Assembly (NCBI GenBank): GCA_937948985.1
Contig: CALFAK010000097.1
Coordinates: forward strand, 1 to 39,080
Reading direction: 5' to 3'
Origin: an uncultured Neomegalonema sp.
GTDB taxonomy: Bacteria > Pseudomonadota > Alphaproteobacteria > Rhodobacterales > Rhodobacteraceae
DNA: 39,080 nt
Shown here in pieces: positions 1-11,429 of the stretch. Both the position numbers and the translations under genes were made by a program. Under the pieces are notes generated by a model, which was not told where the DNA came from, did not search any database, and saw nothing but the letters and a program-made list of their open reading frames with translations. Position 1 is the first letter of the stretch. The number at the start of each line of letters is the position of its first letter.

Positions 1-285
1 ACGCGAAAGCCTGTGTTGCCTGACGATCCGGTGGATGCCGGGGCGTTGTGCCGGCGGTTGATTGCGGCGCGGCATGTGCTGGAAACGCTGCCCAAGCAAG
101 CGCTGCGGTTTGCGCGCTGGCAAGCGCGGTGCAGGGCCGGATTGTTGCGCTCGACACGAACGCGGTTGCTGAGGCCGGGGCGGCCGCCGGGCTTTCGGGC
201 GCGGGGCAAGCGGGAGGTGGACGCTGTGCTGGATAACTGCCACGCGCTCGCGCTGTATGCGTTGCAGCCGCCGGATACGTCGTGA
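1..285 (+). CDS. 3' end of a basic hypothetical protein, paralogue of the gene at 38551
   Basis: The reading frame is open from the first base and stops with TGA at 283-285, so this is the last 94 codons of a gene that begins outside the window. The visible part is rich in Arg and Ala and carries the motif PKQALRFARW, followed by RPGRPPGF and an ending NCHALALYAL. About 39 residues coded at 19-135 align with 38946-39062 in the terminal gene (20 of 39 identical by eye), so the two ends of the window carry members of one family. I recognise the pattern as a conserved alphaproteobacterial hypothetical family but know no function. There is no membrane segment in the visible part. Confidence 0.7.
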   Translation, partial: TRKPVLPDDPVDAGALCRRLIAARHVLETLPKQALRFARWQARCRAGLLRSTRTRLLRPGRPPGFRARGKREVDAVLDNCHALALYALQPPDTS

Positions 286-310
286 TGGATTGTGGTTTTG
301 AAGTTTCAGG

Positions 311-332
311 CATCCCGCTGTAAGGCGGGATG
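311..332 (+). terminator. Hairpin after the partial gene, possible weak terminator
   Basis: A perfect 8-bp inverted repeat, CATCCCGC and GCGGGATG with a 6-nt loop, lies 26 nt past the stop of the upstream partial gene and before the convergent end of cckA. No long T-run follows on either strand, only CTTTGG on the plus strand, so a terminator role is plausible but weak. Confidence 0.4.
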
Positions 333-358
333 GGCTTTGGTGTGCGTGGTGAGAGGGG

Positions 359-2716
359 TCAGTTTTCCGCTTGGAAGGCCTGTTTAACTTTCACCGCCAA
401 GTCTTTGAGAGAGAACGGTTTTGCGAGGAAGTGGAATTGTTCATCATCCATCATCTCCTCGCGGAACGCATCCTCGGCATATCCTGAGATGAAAATGAAG
501 CTCATATTCGGGCGGATTTTCTTCACCTCACGCATCATTTCCGGTCCGGTCATCTCCGGCATGACGACGTCAGAGACGATCAGATCGATGGCGTTCGGGT
601 CTTCTTTAACGATTTCAACGGCTTCCTCGCCACCCGAAGCCGGCGTGACCTTATAACCCCGCAATTGCAGGGCGCGCACGGCGAAGCTGCGCACGGAGTC
701 CTCATCCTCAACCAGCAGAACATGCCCCGTACCCGTCAGATCACGCGGCACTTCGCGCTTTTCGACTTTCGGCGTCTGGTCGGCTTCGAGTGAACCGAAA
801 TAACGCGGCAGGAAGACCCGGAAAACCGTGCCAACGCCCACTTCACTTTGACAGAAGATGAAGCCTTCCATCTGTTTGATGATGCCGTAGACGGTGGAAA
901 GGCCAAGGCCCGTGCCTTTACCCGTGCCCTTGGTGGTAAAGAAAGGCTCAAAAATGCTTTCCATGTCGCTGGCGGAAATGCCGCCGCCCGTATCGGCGAC
1001 CTCAACCAGCACGTAGTGTGCGGGCGGAAGAGGATCATGATTATATTCAGAGGCTTGCGCGGGATCGACGTTTTTCGTTGTCACCAACAAAGACCCGCCG
1101 CTTTCCATCGCGTCGCAGGCATTGACGGCCAGGTTCATGATAACACGTTGAAATTCGCTGCGGTCAATTCGGACATAACCGAGATCGCGCGCGTGTCGGG
1201 AGCGGAATGTGATGCGTTCCGTGATCAGCGGATTGAGCATCAACCGCATTTCATCCAAAGTTTCAGATAGTTGCGTCACTTGCCTGCGCAAAGTTTGACG
1301 GCGCGAGAAAGCGAGCAACTGGCTGATAACCGTGGCCGCGCGCTCTGTCTGGCCGCGAATCTGGTTGAGGTGATCAAAATCAGGATCGCCCTCATGATGG
1401 CGGAGCATCAGCAGGTCACAATGGCCCCTGATCGCAGTCAAAACGTTGTTCACATCGTGGGCAATGCCCCCGGCGAGCTTGCCAACCGATTGCATTTTAT
1501 CGGCTTGCGCAAGCTGGCGCTCAATGACTTTTTCCGCACTCACATCCATGACGTAGGCGAGCAACAATTCGCCCGCCGCGGTATCGATTTTATGGGCATG
1601 AAACTGCGCTTCATGTTCCTTACCCGCTTCACCCGTCAGTTTGATGTCGAGTGGCCTGTCAGGTGCGGCCCCCTCCGCCACGATCCGCAAGCGTTCCACA
1701 ACATCCGGCCGATCATCAAGGCGCACGGCGAGCGCGATTTCGGCGCCGACACGCGCCGCGCCGCCGGACATGGTCGCAAGGCGGTCATTTGCCTCCAAAA
1801 CCAAACCATCCGCATCTGTCACAGCCAAAGCGACAGGCGCATCGTCAAGTAAGCGGACGAGGCGCTTAGCGTCATCACTACTCGCTTGAAAACCTTGTCG
1901 CGGGAGTCGGGTCACGAATACTTGCGTTACACCCTCAAGAACGTCTTCGGTCAAGATACGCTGCATTACGCGGACAGGTACTTGTTCACCATTTGAATGA
2001 TGAAGCTGCAAAGTTACTTCGACGCTCTCATCAGCGGCAACGATGTTTGGCGACAGTTTGGTGGCGTCCTGTCCGAAAAGATCGGTAACCCTGAGTGAAG
2101 CGTCTTGGACGGCGTCTTCGGTAAGCCCCGCCATCTTGCGCATCCGGGCGTTCATCTCAAGAATTTTGCCATCCCGTGCGGCACTGAAATAGCCGATTGG
2201 AGCGTTTTCGATATCGGTCGGTACTTGTGATTCAACGAATTCTTCGTCCGAAGAGTCGTGCAGCTTTATTGACCAAAGATAATAACGCGGGTTCGCCTGG
2301 CGTGCGATTTCAATCTCGGCTTCGCGCAAATTGGGCAAGTGGGTCAAGTCGAGTGTTTCGGCGCTGGCGCCATCACTGGCGGCTTTGCGAAGGCCTTTAT
2401 AGATCAGGGAATCCGCATTGGAGTGGCCTGCAAAAATTGCTCTGATCTTCGTGCCGCGTGATACGCGGACGTTCAAAGCACCAGCCAATGCATGGGCAGC
2501 ATCATTGTGTTCTATGATCACGCCGAAAGCATCGGTGAGAAAATACGGGCGGGCAACATTCTCTAGCAGCGAAAAATCAGGTGCGGCGTCATAATACGCG
2601 TTATCGCGGCTCTTTCTGTTGAACAACGCAATTGCCGCGAGAGAGGCATTATCCCCGTCGATACCGATACAAATGACCATCAAGATGGTAAAGCCAAGCA
2701 AGATCGCGGTTTTCAT
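359..2716 (-). CDS. cckA: Hybrid sensor histidine kinase CckA (cell-cycle phosphorelay)
   Basis: In Caulobacter-type bacteria CckA feeds phosphate through ChpT to CtrA and CpdR. This 785-residue protein starts with one hydrophobic helix (about residues 1-19), followed by two or three PAS-like regions (about 45-390). The kinase core has an H-box GGIAHDVNN with phospho-acceptor His near 420, an N-box [10 protein letters not shown] near 532, DTGGGI near 575 and GTGLGLS near 601. A receiver domain fills about 665-785, with the acidic pair VEDED, acceptor Asp near 716 in [10 protein letters not shown] and a conserved Lys near 766. I chose ATG 2716 because GAGGG lies six bases before it; an in-frame start at 2776 is possible but has no such site. 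rsmB lies 89 bp upstream on the same strand. The cckA name rests on the domain order and the strong kinase/receiver motifs. Confidence 0.9.
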   Translation of the reverse strand: MKTAILLGFTILMVICIGIDGDNASLAAIALFNRKSRDNAYYDAAPDFSLLENVARPYFLTDAFGVIIEHNDAAHALAGALNVRVSRGTKIRAIFAGHSNADSLIYKGLRKAASDGASAETLDLTHLPNLREAEIEIARQANPRYYLWSIKLHDSSDEEFVESQVPTDIENAPIGYFSAARDGKILEMNARMRKMAGLTEDAVQDASLRVTDLFGQDATKLSPNIVAADESVEVTLQLHHSNGEQVPVRVMQRILTEDVLEGVTQVFVTRLPRQGFQASSDDAKRLVRLLDDAPVALAVTDADGLVLEANDRLATMSGGAARVGAEIALAVRLDDRPDVVERLRIVAEGAAPDRPLDIKLTGEAGKEHEAQFHAHKIDTAAGELLLAYVMDVSAEKVIERQLAQADKMQSVGKLAGGIAHDVNNVLTAIRGHCDLLMLRHHEGDPDFDHLNQIRGQTERAATVISQLLAFSRRQTLRRQVTQLSETLDEMRLMLNPLITERITFRSRHARDLGYVRIDRSEFQRVIMNLAVNACDAMESGGSLLVTTKNVDPAQASEYNHDPLPPAHYVLVEVADTGGGISASDMESIFEPFFTTKGTGKGTGLGLSTVYGIIKQMEGFIFCQSEVGVGTVFRVFLPRYFGSLEADQTPKVEKREVPRDLTGTGHVLLVEDEDSVRSFAVRALQLRGYKVTPASGGEEAVEIVKEDPNAIDLIVSDVVMPEMTGPEMMREVKKIRPNMSFIFISGYAEDAFREEMMDDEQFHFLAKPFSLKDLAVKVKQAFQAEN

Positions 2717-2768
2717 GTTTGCCCTCAGTTTTAGACCACGCACACCGCGTGCAATGCCCGCACAATGT

Positions 2769-2783
2769 ATTACCATGCGTTAA
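2769..2783 (-). promoter_or_regulatory. CtrA-like near-match upstream of cckA
   Basis: On the minus strand this 15-mer reads TTAACGCATGGTAAT, which is TTAA-N7-TAAT, one base away from the CtrA consensus TTAA-N7-TTAA. It sits about 52 nt before the cckA start, in the short gap after rsmB. A one-mismatch match to an AT-rich motif can easily arise by chance. Confidence 0.25.
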
Positions 2784-2805
2784 CGCCGACATAACCTCAA
2801 CTTAA

Positions 2806-4008
2806 TTACGCATCAATACGGATAAATCTGGCCGCGTAGAACCCATCACCGCCATCGCGTGCAGTGTGGCGTTTCAAATCGCAATCCAATGCGAACGCTT
2901 GGTTACGTTGTGAAAAGGCGTTTGATTGTTCTGTGTTCTCGACGGGTAGAATTGAGCATGTCGCGTAGATAAGATGCCCGCCGGGTTTGACAAAAGATGC
3001 AGCGCTATCAATCGCTTCACGCTGCATGATGAGACAGCGGGTAAGATTATCCTCTGTTAGCCGCCACTTTGCCAATGGATCGCGCCGCCATGAGCCGGAG
3101 CCGGAACAAGGGGCATCGACCAGGACGATATCGCATTGGCCGCGCAGGGGTTGCAGGGCATCGGTGCTGCGGATGATGTTCGGCGAAGCGCCGGCGCGGG
3201 TGGCACGGTCAGGAAGGTCGCGCATCCGCTCAGGGTTTACGTCATAGGCGTGGAGCGCACCCGTGTTGTCCATCATCGCCGCCAGCGCGAGGGTTTTACC
3301 GCCCGCTCCGGCGCAGAAGTCGAGCACGGTTTGCCCTGCACGAGCCTGTGTGAACAGAGCGACGGCCTGGGAGGAGGCGTCTTGCAGTTCGACCAAGCCA
3401 TCTGCGAAAGCGGTGCTTCTGGCGATGGAGGATGCGGGGGGCAGGCGTAGGGCGGTTGGGATATCGGGGACGGTTTCGGGGGTAAAACCTTCTTCTTGCA
3501 GAGCCGATTGTGCCGTGGCGAGGGTGCTTTTGAGCAGGTTGACGCGCAGGTCTACCGGGGCGCGCTGGCGCAGGGCGTCGAGTTCGGTGTCGATTGCGCT
3601 GCCGAAAGCGGCTTCAGCCTCCGCGTAGAGCCAGTCCGGCCAGTCGAGGCTTGCAGCAGGGGTTTCGTCGTTGGTTGGAGATGCTAGGGCCGTGATTTCA
3701 GTTTCCGTAAGCGCGGCGAGGCCATAGCCGCCGCTGCACAGGGCGGTGATTTCATCGACGGAGAGGCGGTCTGTGACAGTGAGACTGCCCAGAACCAGCG
3801 CCCTTCCGGTTTCGTCGCCAAGAGGGGCGGCGCAGGTGCGACGTCGGCGAAGGATGGTATATATCCTATCCGCTATCGCACGGCGATCTTTCGATCCCGC
3901 GTAACGGTTTGCCCGCGCCCATGCCTTGAGTTGCGGCTCAACGGGGCGCGACCAGTCGAGATCATCCAGGATAGCGGCGGTGGCGGCGAGGCGTGCTGAG
4001 GGCGTCAT
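2806..4008 (-). CDS. rsmB: 16S rRNA (cytosine-C5)-methyltransferase, RsmB/Sun family
   Basis: This enzyme makes m5C in 16S rRNA (C967 in E. coli numbering) from S-adenosylmethionine. The 400-residue protein has a degenerate NusB-like N-terminal part (about 1-140) and a Rossmann methyltransferase domain. The SAM loop DFCAGAGGKT is at about 230-239. The two cysteines of the RNA m5C mechanism are both present: Cys301 in DAPCSGSG and Cys351 in YATCSILPVENTEQ. The gene begins 15 bp after the stop of guaB on the same strand, so the two are probably co-transcribed. The exact target base is inferred from the family; RsmB and other m5C methyltransferases of the same fold are hard to separate by motif alone. 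Confidence 0.88.
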   Translation of the reverse strand: MTPSARLAATAAILDDLDWSRPVEPQLKAWARANRYAGSKDRRAIADRIYTILRRRRTCAAPLGDETGRALVLGSLTVTDRLSVDEITALCSGGYGLAALTETEITALASPTNDETPAASLDWPDWLYAEAEAAFGSAIDTELDALRQRAPVDLRVNLLKSTLATAQSALQEEGFTPETVPDIPTALRLPPASSIARSTAFADGLVELQDASSQAVALFTQARAGQTVLDFCAGAGGKTLALAAMMDNTGALHAYDVNPERMRDLPDRATRAGASPNIIRSTDALQPLRGQCDIVLVDAPCSGSGSWRRDPLAKWRLTEDNLTRCLIMQREAIDSAASFVKPGGHLIYATCSILPVENTEQSNAFSQRNQAFALDCDLKRHTARDGGDGFYAARFIRIDA

Positions 4009-4023
4009 CGCGCCTTCCTCCGG

Positions 4024-5502
<1,479 letters not shown>

Positions 5503-5556
5503 TCAGGGGGTCAGCGATGCAACGTGCCTATCCCATGCCCTGAGCCAGAAAAAAAG

Positions 5557-5581
5557 CGAAAACCTGCATATGCGGGTTTCG
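5557..5581. repeat. Imperfect inverted repeat between guaB and the DUF3047 gene
   Basis: The core AACCTGCATATGCGGGTT is an 18-bp near-palindrome with a single mismatched pair, and flanking CGAA/TTCG bases extend it with a one-base bulge. It lies 70-94 nt upstream of guaB and about 50 nt upstream of the divergent gene, where an operator or a leader hairpin could sit. It does not match the gammaproteobacterial PurR operator. No known regulator is assigned. Confidence 0.3.
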
Positions 5582-5630
5582 AGCTAAGAATTTTCTTGGA
5601 AACGCCACATTGAATAAATATCTAAGCGAT

Positions 5631-6320
5631 ATGAAAAACATGATCGCAGCCACCGCCTTCACCGCATTTTGCGCAATAATGCCCGCAAATGCCGAGACAA
5701 TCGCTATCTCACCCGGCCTGCCGGGGTGGGAGGAGCTTAAATTCGATGATCTGACGCCGAATACGTGGCGTGTGGAAAACGGAGAGCTGATTGTTGAGTC
5801 GAACAACAGTGTTTCGATCATGTATTTCCGCCCGCTGAGCGTCGATTTGAGCCTTACACCCGTGCTGACATGGGAGTGGAAGGTTGATTCGGGTCCGCCT
5901 GCGACAGACCTGAGCGTTAAAGGTGGTGATGACCGCGCCATCGCGATTGCTGTGGGCTATGCTTATGATTCGGCGAATGCCAGCATGGGCGAGCGGATGA
6001 AACGGGTTGTGGTTGAAGCGGCAGCGGGTGCGGATGCGCCGGGGCGACTGCTCGATATGGCTTGGGGTGGAACCGCCGCACCGGGCACGGTTTTGAAAAG
6101 CCCTTATACGGGATCAGCCGGGCGAATACTGACCAAGCAGAATGCCAGCGCAGCCACGGGGCAATGGGTGACGGAAAGTGTCGATCTCGCCAGCTACTAT
6201 CAGCAAGAGTGGAGCAACACCGCGCCGAACGTTATCAGCGTGTCCGTCTCAGCCGACACGGATGACACGCGGGCGGTTGGAAACGCGCGTATCAGGAACA
6301 TCCGCTTCGTGGCGCGTTAA
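5631..6320 (+). CDS. Secreted DUF3047 family protein
   Basis: The protein has about 229 residues. It opens with a signal peptide (basic MKN, hydrophobic IAATAFTAFCAI, then an ANA cleavage motif near residue 21). The mature part matches my memory of the DUF3047 family: WEELKFDDLTPNTW near the start, LTWEWKVD, a GDDRAIAIAVGYAY segment and an ending VGNARIRNIRFVAR. Such proteins look like beta-sandwich, carbohydrate-binding-like exported proteins, but their role is unknown. ATG 5631 is chosen because it puts the signal peptide at the N-terminus. A TTG at 5610 and an ATG at 5640 are alternatives, and no strong ribosome binding site decides between them. It stands alone between guaB and ilvC. Confidence 0.75.
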   Translation: MKNMIAATAFTAFCAIMPANAETIAISPGLPGWEELKFDDLTPNTWRVENGELIVESNNSVSIMYFRPLSVDLSLTPVLTWEWKVDSGPPATDLSVKGGDDRAIAIAVGYAYDSANASMGERMKRVVVEAAAGADAPGRLLDMAWGGTAAPGTVLKSPYTGSAGRILTKQNASAATGQWVTESVDLASYYQQEWSNTAPNVISVSVSADTDDTRAVGNARIRNIRFVAR

Positions 6321-6365
6321 GGTTTTCCCCATTCCAGACTTGCGCGTTTGGCGTCCCTCGTCTAA

Positions 6366-7433
<1,068 letters not shown>

Positions 7434-7460
7434 TCGACGCGGTCAGTTGAGTTGATGAGA

Positions 7461-7490
7461 AGCTCCGGTTTGCGCCGGGGCTTTTTCTTT
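7461..7490 (+). terminator. Rho-independent terminator of ilvC
   Basis: AGCTCCGG and CCGGGGCT form an 8-bp stem with one G-T wobble around a 6-nt loop, followed directly by TTTTTCTTT. It begins 27 bp after the ilvC stop and ends just before the convergent ThDP enzyme gene. Confidence 0.85.
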
Positions 7491-7498
7491 GTGTGTTG

Positions 7499-9088
7499 TT
7501 ACCCGCGTTGAAATTTCGGTGCGGCCAAGCTCGCGATGGCCACGTTGACGCAAGCGGGTTTATCCGCTGCAAGCGCGGCGTTCAGTGCGGATTTGATCTC
7601 TGATTCCTCCCCGATATGCGCGCCATAGCAACCCAAGGTTTCCGCTGTGTGATCATAGCGGAGGCCGGGGCTAAGTGTGCAGCCCATTGTGCGGTCCGGC
7701 CCGTAATCGCGGATTTGGATCTGATGCTCGGCATTCCATACATCGTCATTGCCGATGATGGCCAGAATATTGATACCCTCGCGTGCGGCGGTCTCGAACT
7801 CGGCAAGATAAAAGCCCGCTGTGCCATCCCCCATCAGCAGGATCACACTTGCTTCCGGTCGGGCGACCTTCGCGGCCATTGCGTATCCGAGGCAGCCGCC
7901 AATCGCGCCCGAAAGCCCGTTGGTCAGGCGCATCGGCGCGTTTAGGAGCGCCTGACACCATTGGCCGAACTCACCACCATCGCAAACGAGAATCGGATCG
8001 TCTGCCGCGTCGAGTATCTTCTGGACAGAGGCACACAGCGCACGGGGATGAACACCGGGGGCGGTTGAGGGATCAGTGCGATAGCCTGTGGCAGCATCGA
8101 CTTCAACGAGCCAATCCGCCCGCTCTGTAGGCTTCGCAGCGGCGATAATCGCATCGGCGGCGGACAGCGTGTCAGCACGTGCAATGAGGTGCGCCCGATC
8201 ACCACTGAGCGTACGGGCACGGGTAATTGCCGCTTCCTCCGGGTCGAGGAAGATAAGTTTCGCGTCAGCCGACACAGCAGGCGGACGGGCGAAACCCATC
8301 GTGAAGTCAGGAACTTTCCCGATACCGATCACCAGATCAGCCTTGCGCAGAACCTCTGCAAACGCGCCCAAAGCGGGATCGCGCAGACCACGGGGGCTTT
8401 CGAGGCAAACAACAGGGGCGCAGCAAGACTTTCTAAGCGCCGCTGCCCTGCCCTGCCCGCGTCCTTCGTTAAGCTGCGGCCCGACGAGAATGATCGGGCG
8501 TTGTGATTGTGCGAGTGCTTCGGCGATTTGCGGTCCGCCTGTGAAGGTTTCAGGTGTCGATTCTTCGACTGTCGGCAATGCGCCACCATCAACGTTCGCG
8601 TTAAGGACATCAAACGGAAGCGCGATATGGACCGGACCCGGACGACCGGAAAGGGCGACGTTCATCGCGTGAGTGAGCATTCTGCCCAATTCTTCAGGTG
8701 TTTCCGGGCGGCCCGAAAATTTGACCACAGGACGCGTCATTGCACATTGGTCAAGCTCTTGAAACGGTGCGTTGCCATCTTCTGCAACAGGGGAATCGCC
8801 ACTGAGAAATAAAACCGGACTTTCATTCATCCGCGCAGAATAAAGAGCCGAAATCGCATTAGCGAAACCGGGGGCCGCAGTCACGAGAGCCACGCCAAGT
8901 CCGCCGGTAATTTGGGCAAAGCCATCCGCCATATAGACCGCCCCGCCCTCATGCCGCGTATGAATGATACGCAGGTCGGCATCTATGGCGGCATCATAAA
9001 CCGGCATGATTTGATTGCCTGACAGCGAAAAAACGGTTTTCACACCGGCACGTGACAGAGTTTTAGCAAGCAAGCTGGCACCGTTCAT
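7499..9088 (-). CDS. Thiamine-diphosphate enzyme, acetolactate synthase large-subunit-like
   Basis: The 529-residue protein has the three-domain IlvB/POX layout. The N-terminal PYR domain has the catalytic Glu47 in TRHEGGAVYMADGFAQ. A central domain covers about 185-320. The C-terminal PP domain has the ThDP/Mg motif GDGTAGFYLAEFETAAREG at about 420-438, completed by GND near 447. It belongs to the family of acetolactate synthase, oxalyl-CoA decarboxylase and benzaldehyde lyase, but substrate cannot be read from these motifs. No ilvN regulatory subunit is adjacent, the gene faces ilvC tail to tail, and the protein is shorter than usual biosynthetic IlvB. A catabolic or accessory lyase/decarboxylase is therefore as likely as an anabolic ALS. 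Confidence 0.85.
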   Translation of the reverse strand: MNGASLLAKTLSRAGVKTVFSLSGNQIMPVYDAAIDADLRIIHTRHEGGAVYMADGFAQITGGLGVALVTAAPGFANAISALYSARMNESPVLFLSGDSPVAEDGNAPFQELDQCAMTRPVVKFSGRPETPEELGRMLTHAMNVALSGRPGPVHIALPFDVLNANVDGGALPTVEESTPETFTGGPQIAEALAQSQRPIILVGPQLNEGRGQGRAAALRKSCCAPVVCLESPRGLRDPALGAFAEVLRKADLVIGIGKVPDFTMGFARPPAVSADAKLIFLDPEEAAITRARTLSGDRAHLIARADTLSAADAIIAAAKPTERADWLVEVDAATGYRTDPSTAPGVHPRALCASVQKILDAADDPILVCDGGEFGQWCQALLNAPMRLTNGLSGAIGGCLGYAMAAKVARPEASVILLMGDGTAGFYLAEFETAAREGINILAIIGNDDVWNAEHQIQIRDYGPDRTMGCTLSPGLRYDHTAETLGCYGAHIGEESEIKSALNAALAADKPACVNVAIASLAAPKFQRG

Positions 9089-9343
9089 GGAAGCGCTCCG
9101 TAAAATGGTTATGGCTTAGATGGGTACGTCATTGACCGATGATGTCACGCGCAAAATCCCGTCATAACGACAAAGTTGGTGTGTTTGATACAAAGCAGGC
9201 CATTGTCGAAATTCTTAAATCAAAGCAATATGGAAATTTTTATAAAATTACACCGTAACTTTGACGATGTTCTTAAATTCACAATAACTGCAAGTGATTA
9301 TTATTAGATTTCATATATTACAGATTAGAAGGGGTTAGTTGCA

Positions 9344-9826
9344 ATGTCAGATCACATTTTTTGCTTGTCGAATTGTGATGAACCCGGACTAATTCGTCTG
9401 ACTTCTCGCAGTTTGAATGGCTGCAATGATGTATCACTTGAGCGTGAAATTCTGAAACCCGGTGAGAGAGTCGAATGGTCGCTTAAAGTACGCGATGCGC
9501 GGGTTGCGCTAAGCGCGGTTAAACGTTCAATGAAGCGGTATCGCAAAAGCCGGGGCAACGGAATTTTCCGGTGCTGTCCTCTAGAGGCCCGCAGCATTGC
9601 GATTAAATATACAACGATGATTTCCAGAGACTGGAAGAAAGGCCATATGGAAGTACGCGACAATATCTATGCCAGCATGTTGACGGTTGCTTTTCTAGTC
9701 ACTGTTTTCTCTGCGCAGACAGCGGATTTGGGAACAAAATATACGATCTCTCTGACAGCGAGTGTTCTCACGGCGCTGATTATCGGTACAGCCTATATGA
9801 CCAGGCCTGACCGCTTCAAATCTTAA
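9344..9826 (+). CDS. T5orf172/Mug113-like (GIY-YIG-type) domain protein with two C-terminal membrane helices
   Basis: The 160-residue protein starts at an ATG with AGAAGGGG upstream. Residues 3-88 resemble the T5orf172/Mug113 branch of the GIY-YIG fold. IFCLSN corresponds to the usual first strand, PGLIRL to the second strand, then a coupling [25 protein letters not shown] and a terminal [16 protein letters not shown]. The nuclease residues look degenerate: the first-strand Tyr is Phe and the usual G-K-T stretch after the second strand reads LTSRS. Residues 108-124 and 133-152 are two hydrophobic helices, so the domain is probably membrane tethered. The 255 bp upstream are AT-rich and hold a TTCTTAAAT direct repeat (9212 and 9270). 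The stop overlaps the end of the convergent lipA by 4 bp. The fold assignment is by eye. Confidence 0.6.
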   Translation: MSDHIFCLSNCDEPGLIRLTSRSLNGCNDVSLEREILKPGERVEWSLKVRDARVALSAVKRSMKRYRKSRGNGIFRCCPLEARSIAIKYTTMISRDWKKGHMEVRDNIYASMLTVAFLVTVFSAQTADLGTKYTISLTASVLTALIIGTAYMTRPDRFKS

Positions 9827-10767
9827 GACAGCTTAGCGAGGCGGGTTTCCCGTAGTTTTTTAAAGTCATCGCCGGCATGGTAAGATGAACGGGTGAGTGG
9901 TGAGGCGGACACCATCAGAAATCCTTTTGCATATGCCGATTTCTCGTATGCCAAGAACTCATCCGGGGTCGCGTAACGCTCGACTGCATGGTGTTTTTTG
10001 GTCGGCTGCAAGTATTGCCCAATGGTAAGGAAATCGACATTTGCAGAGCGCATGTCGTCCATCACCTGCAAGACTTGGGTTCGTGTTTCGCCCAAGCCAA
10101 CCATAATACCGGATTTGGTGAAGATCGTCGGATCAAGTTCTTTGACCTGTTGCAGCAAGCGCAACGAATGGAAGTAGCGTGCACCGGGGCGGACTTCTTG
10201 ATAAAGGCCGGGTACGGTTTCGAGGTTGTGATTGAAAACATCGGGGCGCGCTTCGACAACGACTTCCAACGCGCCGTCTTTACGCAAGAAATCAGGTGTC
10301 AGCACTTCGATGGTGGTAAGAGGTGTCTTACGACGGATTGCGCGGATTGTGCAGGAGATGTGTTCAGCGCCGCCATCCTCAAGATCATCCCGATCAACGG
10401 ATGTTACAACGACATGGGATAGACCGAGTTTGTGAACCGCATCGGCCACCTTTGCAGGCTCAAACGCATCCAAGGCATCGGGTTTACCTGTGGCGACGTT
10501 GCAGAAGCTGCACGCGCGTGTGCACGTCTCACCCATGACCATGAATGTCGCATGGCCTTGCGCCCAGCATTCACCGGCATTGGGACAGCCCGCTTCCTGG
10601 CACACGGTCGTAAGACCATGCGTGCGGATAATCTCGCGGGTTTTGAAATACCCTTCCGAAGAAGGCGCACGCACGCGTATCCAGTCTGGGCGTTTTGCCG
10701 ATGCATTATCGGGGCGGTGCGCTTTTTCGGGATGGCGCAAACGAGGGGGCGACTCAATATCACTCAT
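9823..10767 (-). CDS. lipA: Lipoyl synthase
   Basis: LipA is a radical-SAM enzyme that inserts two sulfurs into octanoyl groups on lipoyl-dependent proteins. The auxiliary [4Fe-4S] cluster cysteines are at 56, 61 and 67 ([13 protein letters not shown]). The radical-SAM cluster cysteines are at 82, 86 and 89 (CTRACSFC). The C-terminal RSSY, whose Ser is an auxiliary-cluster ligand, is also present. The 314 residues are a normal length. The gene is convergent with the T5orf172-like gene. A DUF302 gene lies 43 bp upstream on the same strand and may share a transcript, with no functional link known. Confidence 0.97.
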   Translation of the reverse strand: MSDIESPPRLRHPEKAHRPDNASAKRPDWIRVRAPSSEGYFKTREIIRTHGLTTVCQEAGCPNAGECWAQGHATFMVMGETCTRACSFCNVATGKPDALDAFEPAKVADAVHKLGLSHVVVTSVDRDDLEDGGAEHISCTIRAIRRKTPLTTIEVLTPDFLRKDGALEVVVEARPDVFNHNLETVPGLYQEVRPGARYFHSLRLLQQVKELDPTIFTKSGIMVGLGETRTQVLQVMDDMRSANVDFLTIGQYLQPTKKHHAVERYATPDEFLAYEKSAYAKGFLMVSASPLTRSSYHAGDDFKKLRETRLAKLS

Positions 10768-10810
10768 GAATGGAATATAAGCCGCCCGCCGAACGGTCGC
10801 AACGGCGCAG

Positions 10811-11275
10811 TTACTTTGCCACAGCGCCAGTCAATTTAGCCAAGGCACCTTTCGCCTTCATCAGCGCAGGATGGTCGGCAGGAATCCCGTGACGCTTGGC
10901 CATATCGTTAAGATCAGGATATGCGATGACAGTCTGACCTTCCTCATCTTCAAAGAACAGCACTTTTAGCGGAAGCTCCAATCCGGCACTTGGCGCGGCT
11001 TGCATCAACGGGGTGCCGATTTTTGGATTGCCGAAAATTACGACACGTGATGGCTTCAACGCCAAGTCGACTTTTTGAGCACCAGCAGCGTGATCAACTT
11101 GCGCAAAAACTGTTGCGCCTTTCTTTTGGACCAACGCCACGAAAGCCGCTTCGGTTTCTGAAACTGTCCCTTTTGCGGTTTGCATCACCATTCCTGAATG
11201 GCCATCGGCGAGCGCAGGACCGCTTGCGACTGCAAAGCATAGGGCGGCTAGTTGAACTCTTACGGCTTTCAGCAT
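10811..11275 (-). CDS. Exported DUF302 domain protein
   Basis: A signal peptide ([20 protein letters not shown], then ALADG) leads a DUF302-like domain: [38 protein letters not shown], and [21 protein letters not shown] are the characteristic strands. It has 154 residues. ATG 11275 is preferred because GAAGGA is correctly spaced before it; an ATG two codons earlier touches that site, and a start at 11344 would bury the signal peptide. DUF302 proteins are small periplasmic or cytoplasmic proteins of unclear function. The domain call is from memory of the pattern. Confidence 0.78.
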   Translation of the reverse strand: MLKAVRVQLAALCFAVASGPALADGHSGMVMQTAKGTVSETEAAFVALVQKKGATVFAQVDHAAGAQKVDLALKPSRVVIFGNPKIGTPLMQAAPSAGLELPLKVLFFEDEEGQTVIAYPDLNDMAKRHGIPADHPALMKAKGALAKLTGAVAK

Positions 11276-11429
11276 TCTCATTCCTTCACAAAATTTAACA
11301 ACGAGCTGAACAGGCATCACCCATGTCAGGCGCCGCATATTCAATAAACAAGATACTACCCGCCTTACATTCCGCCAGCCAGAGCGCTGAAAGCGTTGTA
11401 AACTTTTTGTGACAATTGCTTATGCTGTT

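Noticed and set aside
1271-1852. 193-codon open frame antisense to cckA
   Set aside because: It lies entirely inside the kinase core coding sequence and has no start signal.
5557-5581. PurR operator for guaB
   Set aside because: The sequence does not match the ACGCAAACGTTTGCGT-type consensus, and PurR of that kind is a gammaproteobacterial regulator.
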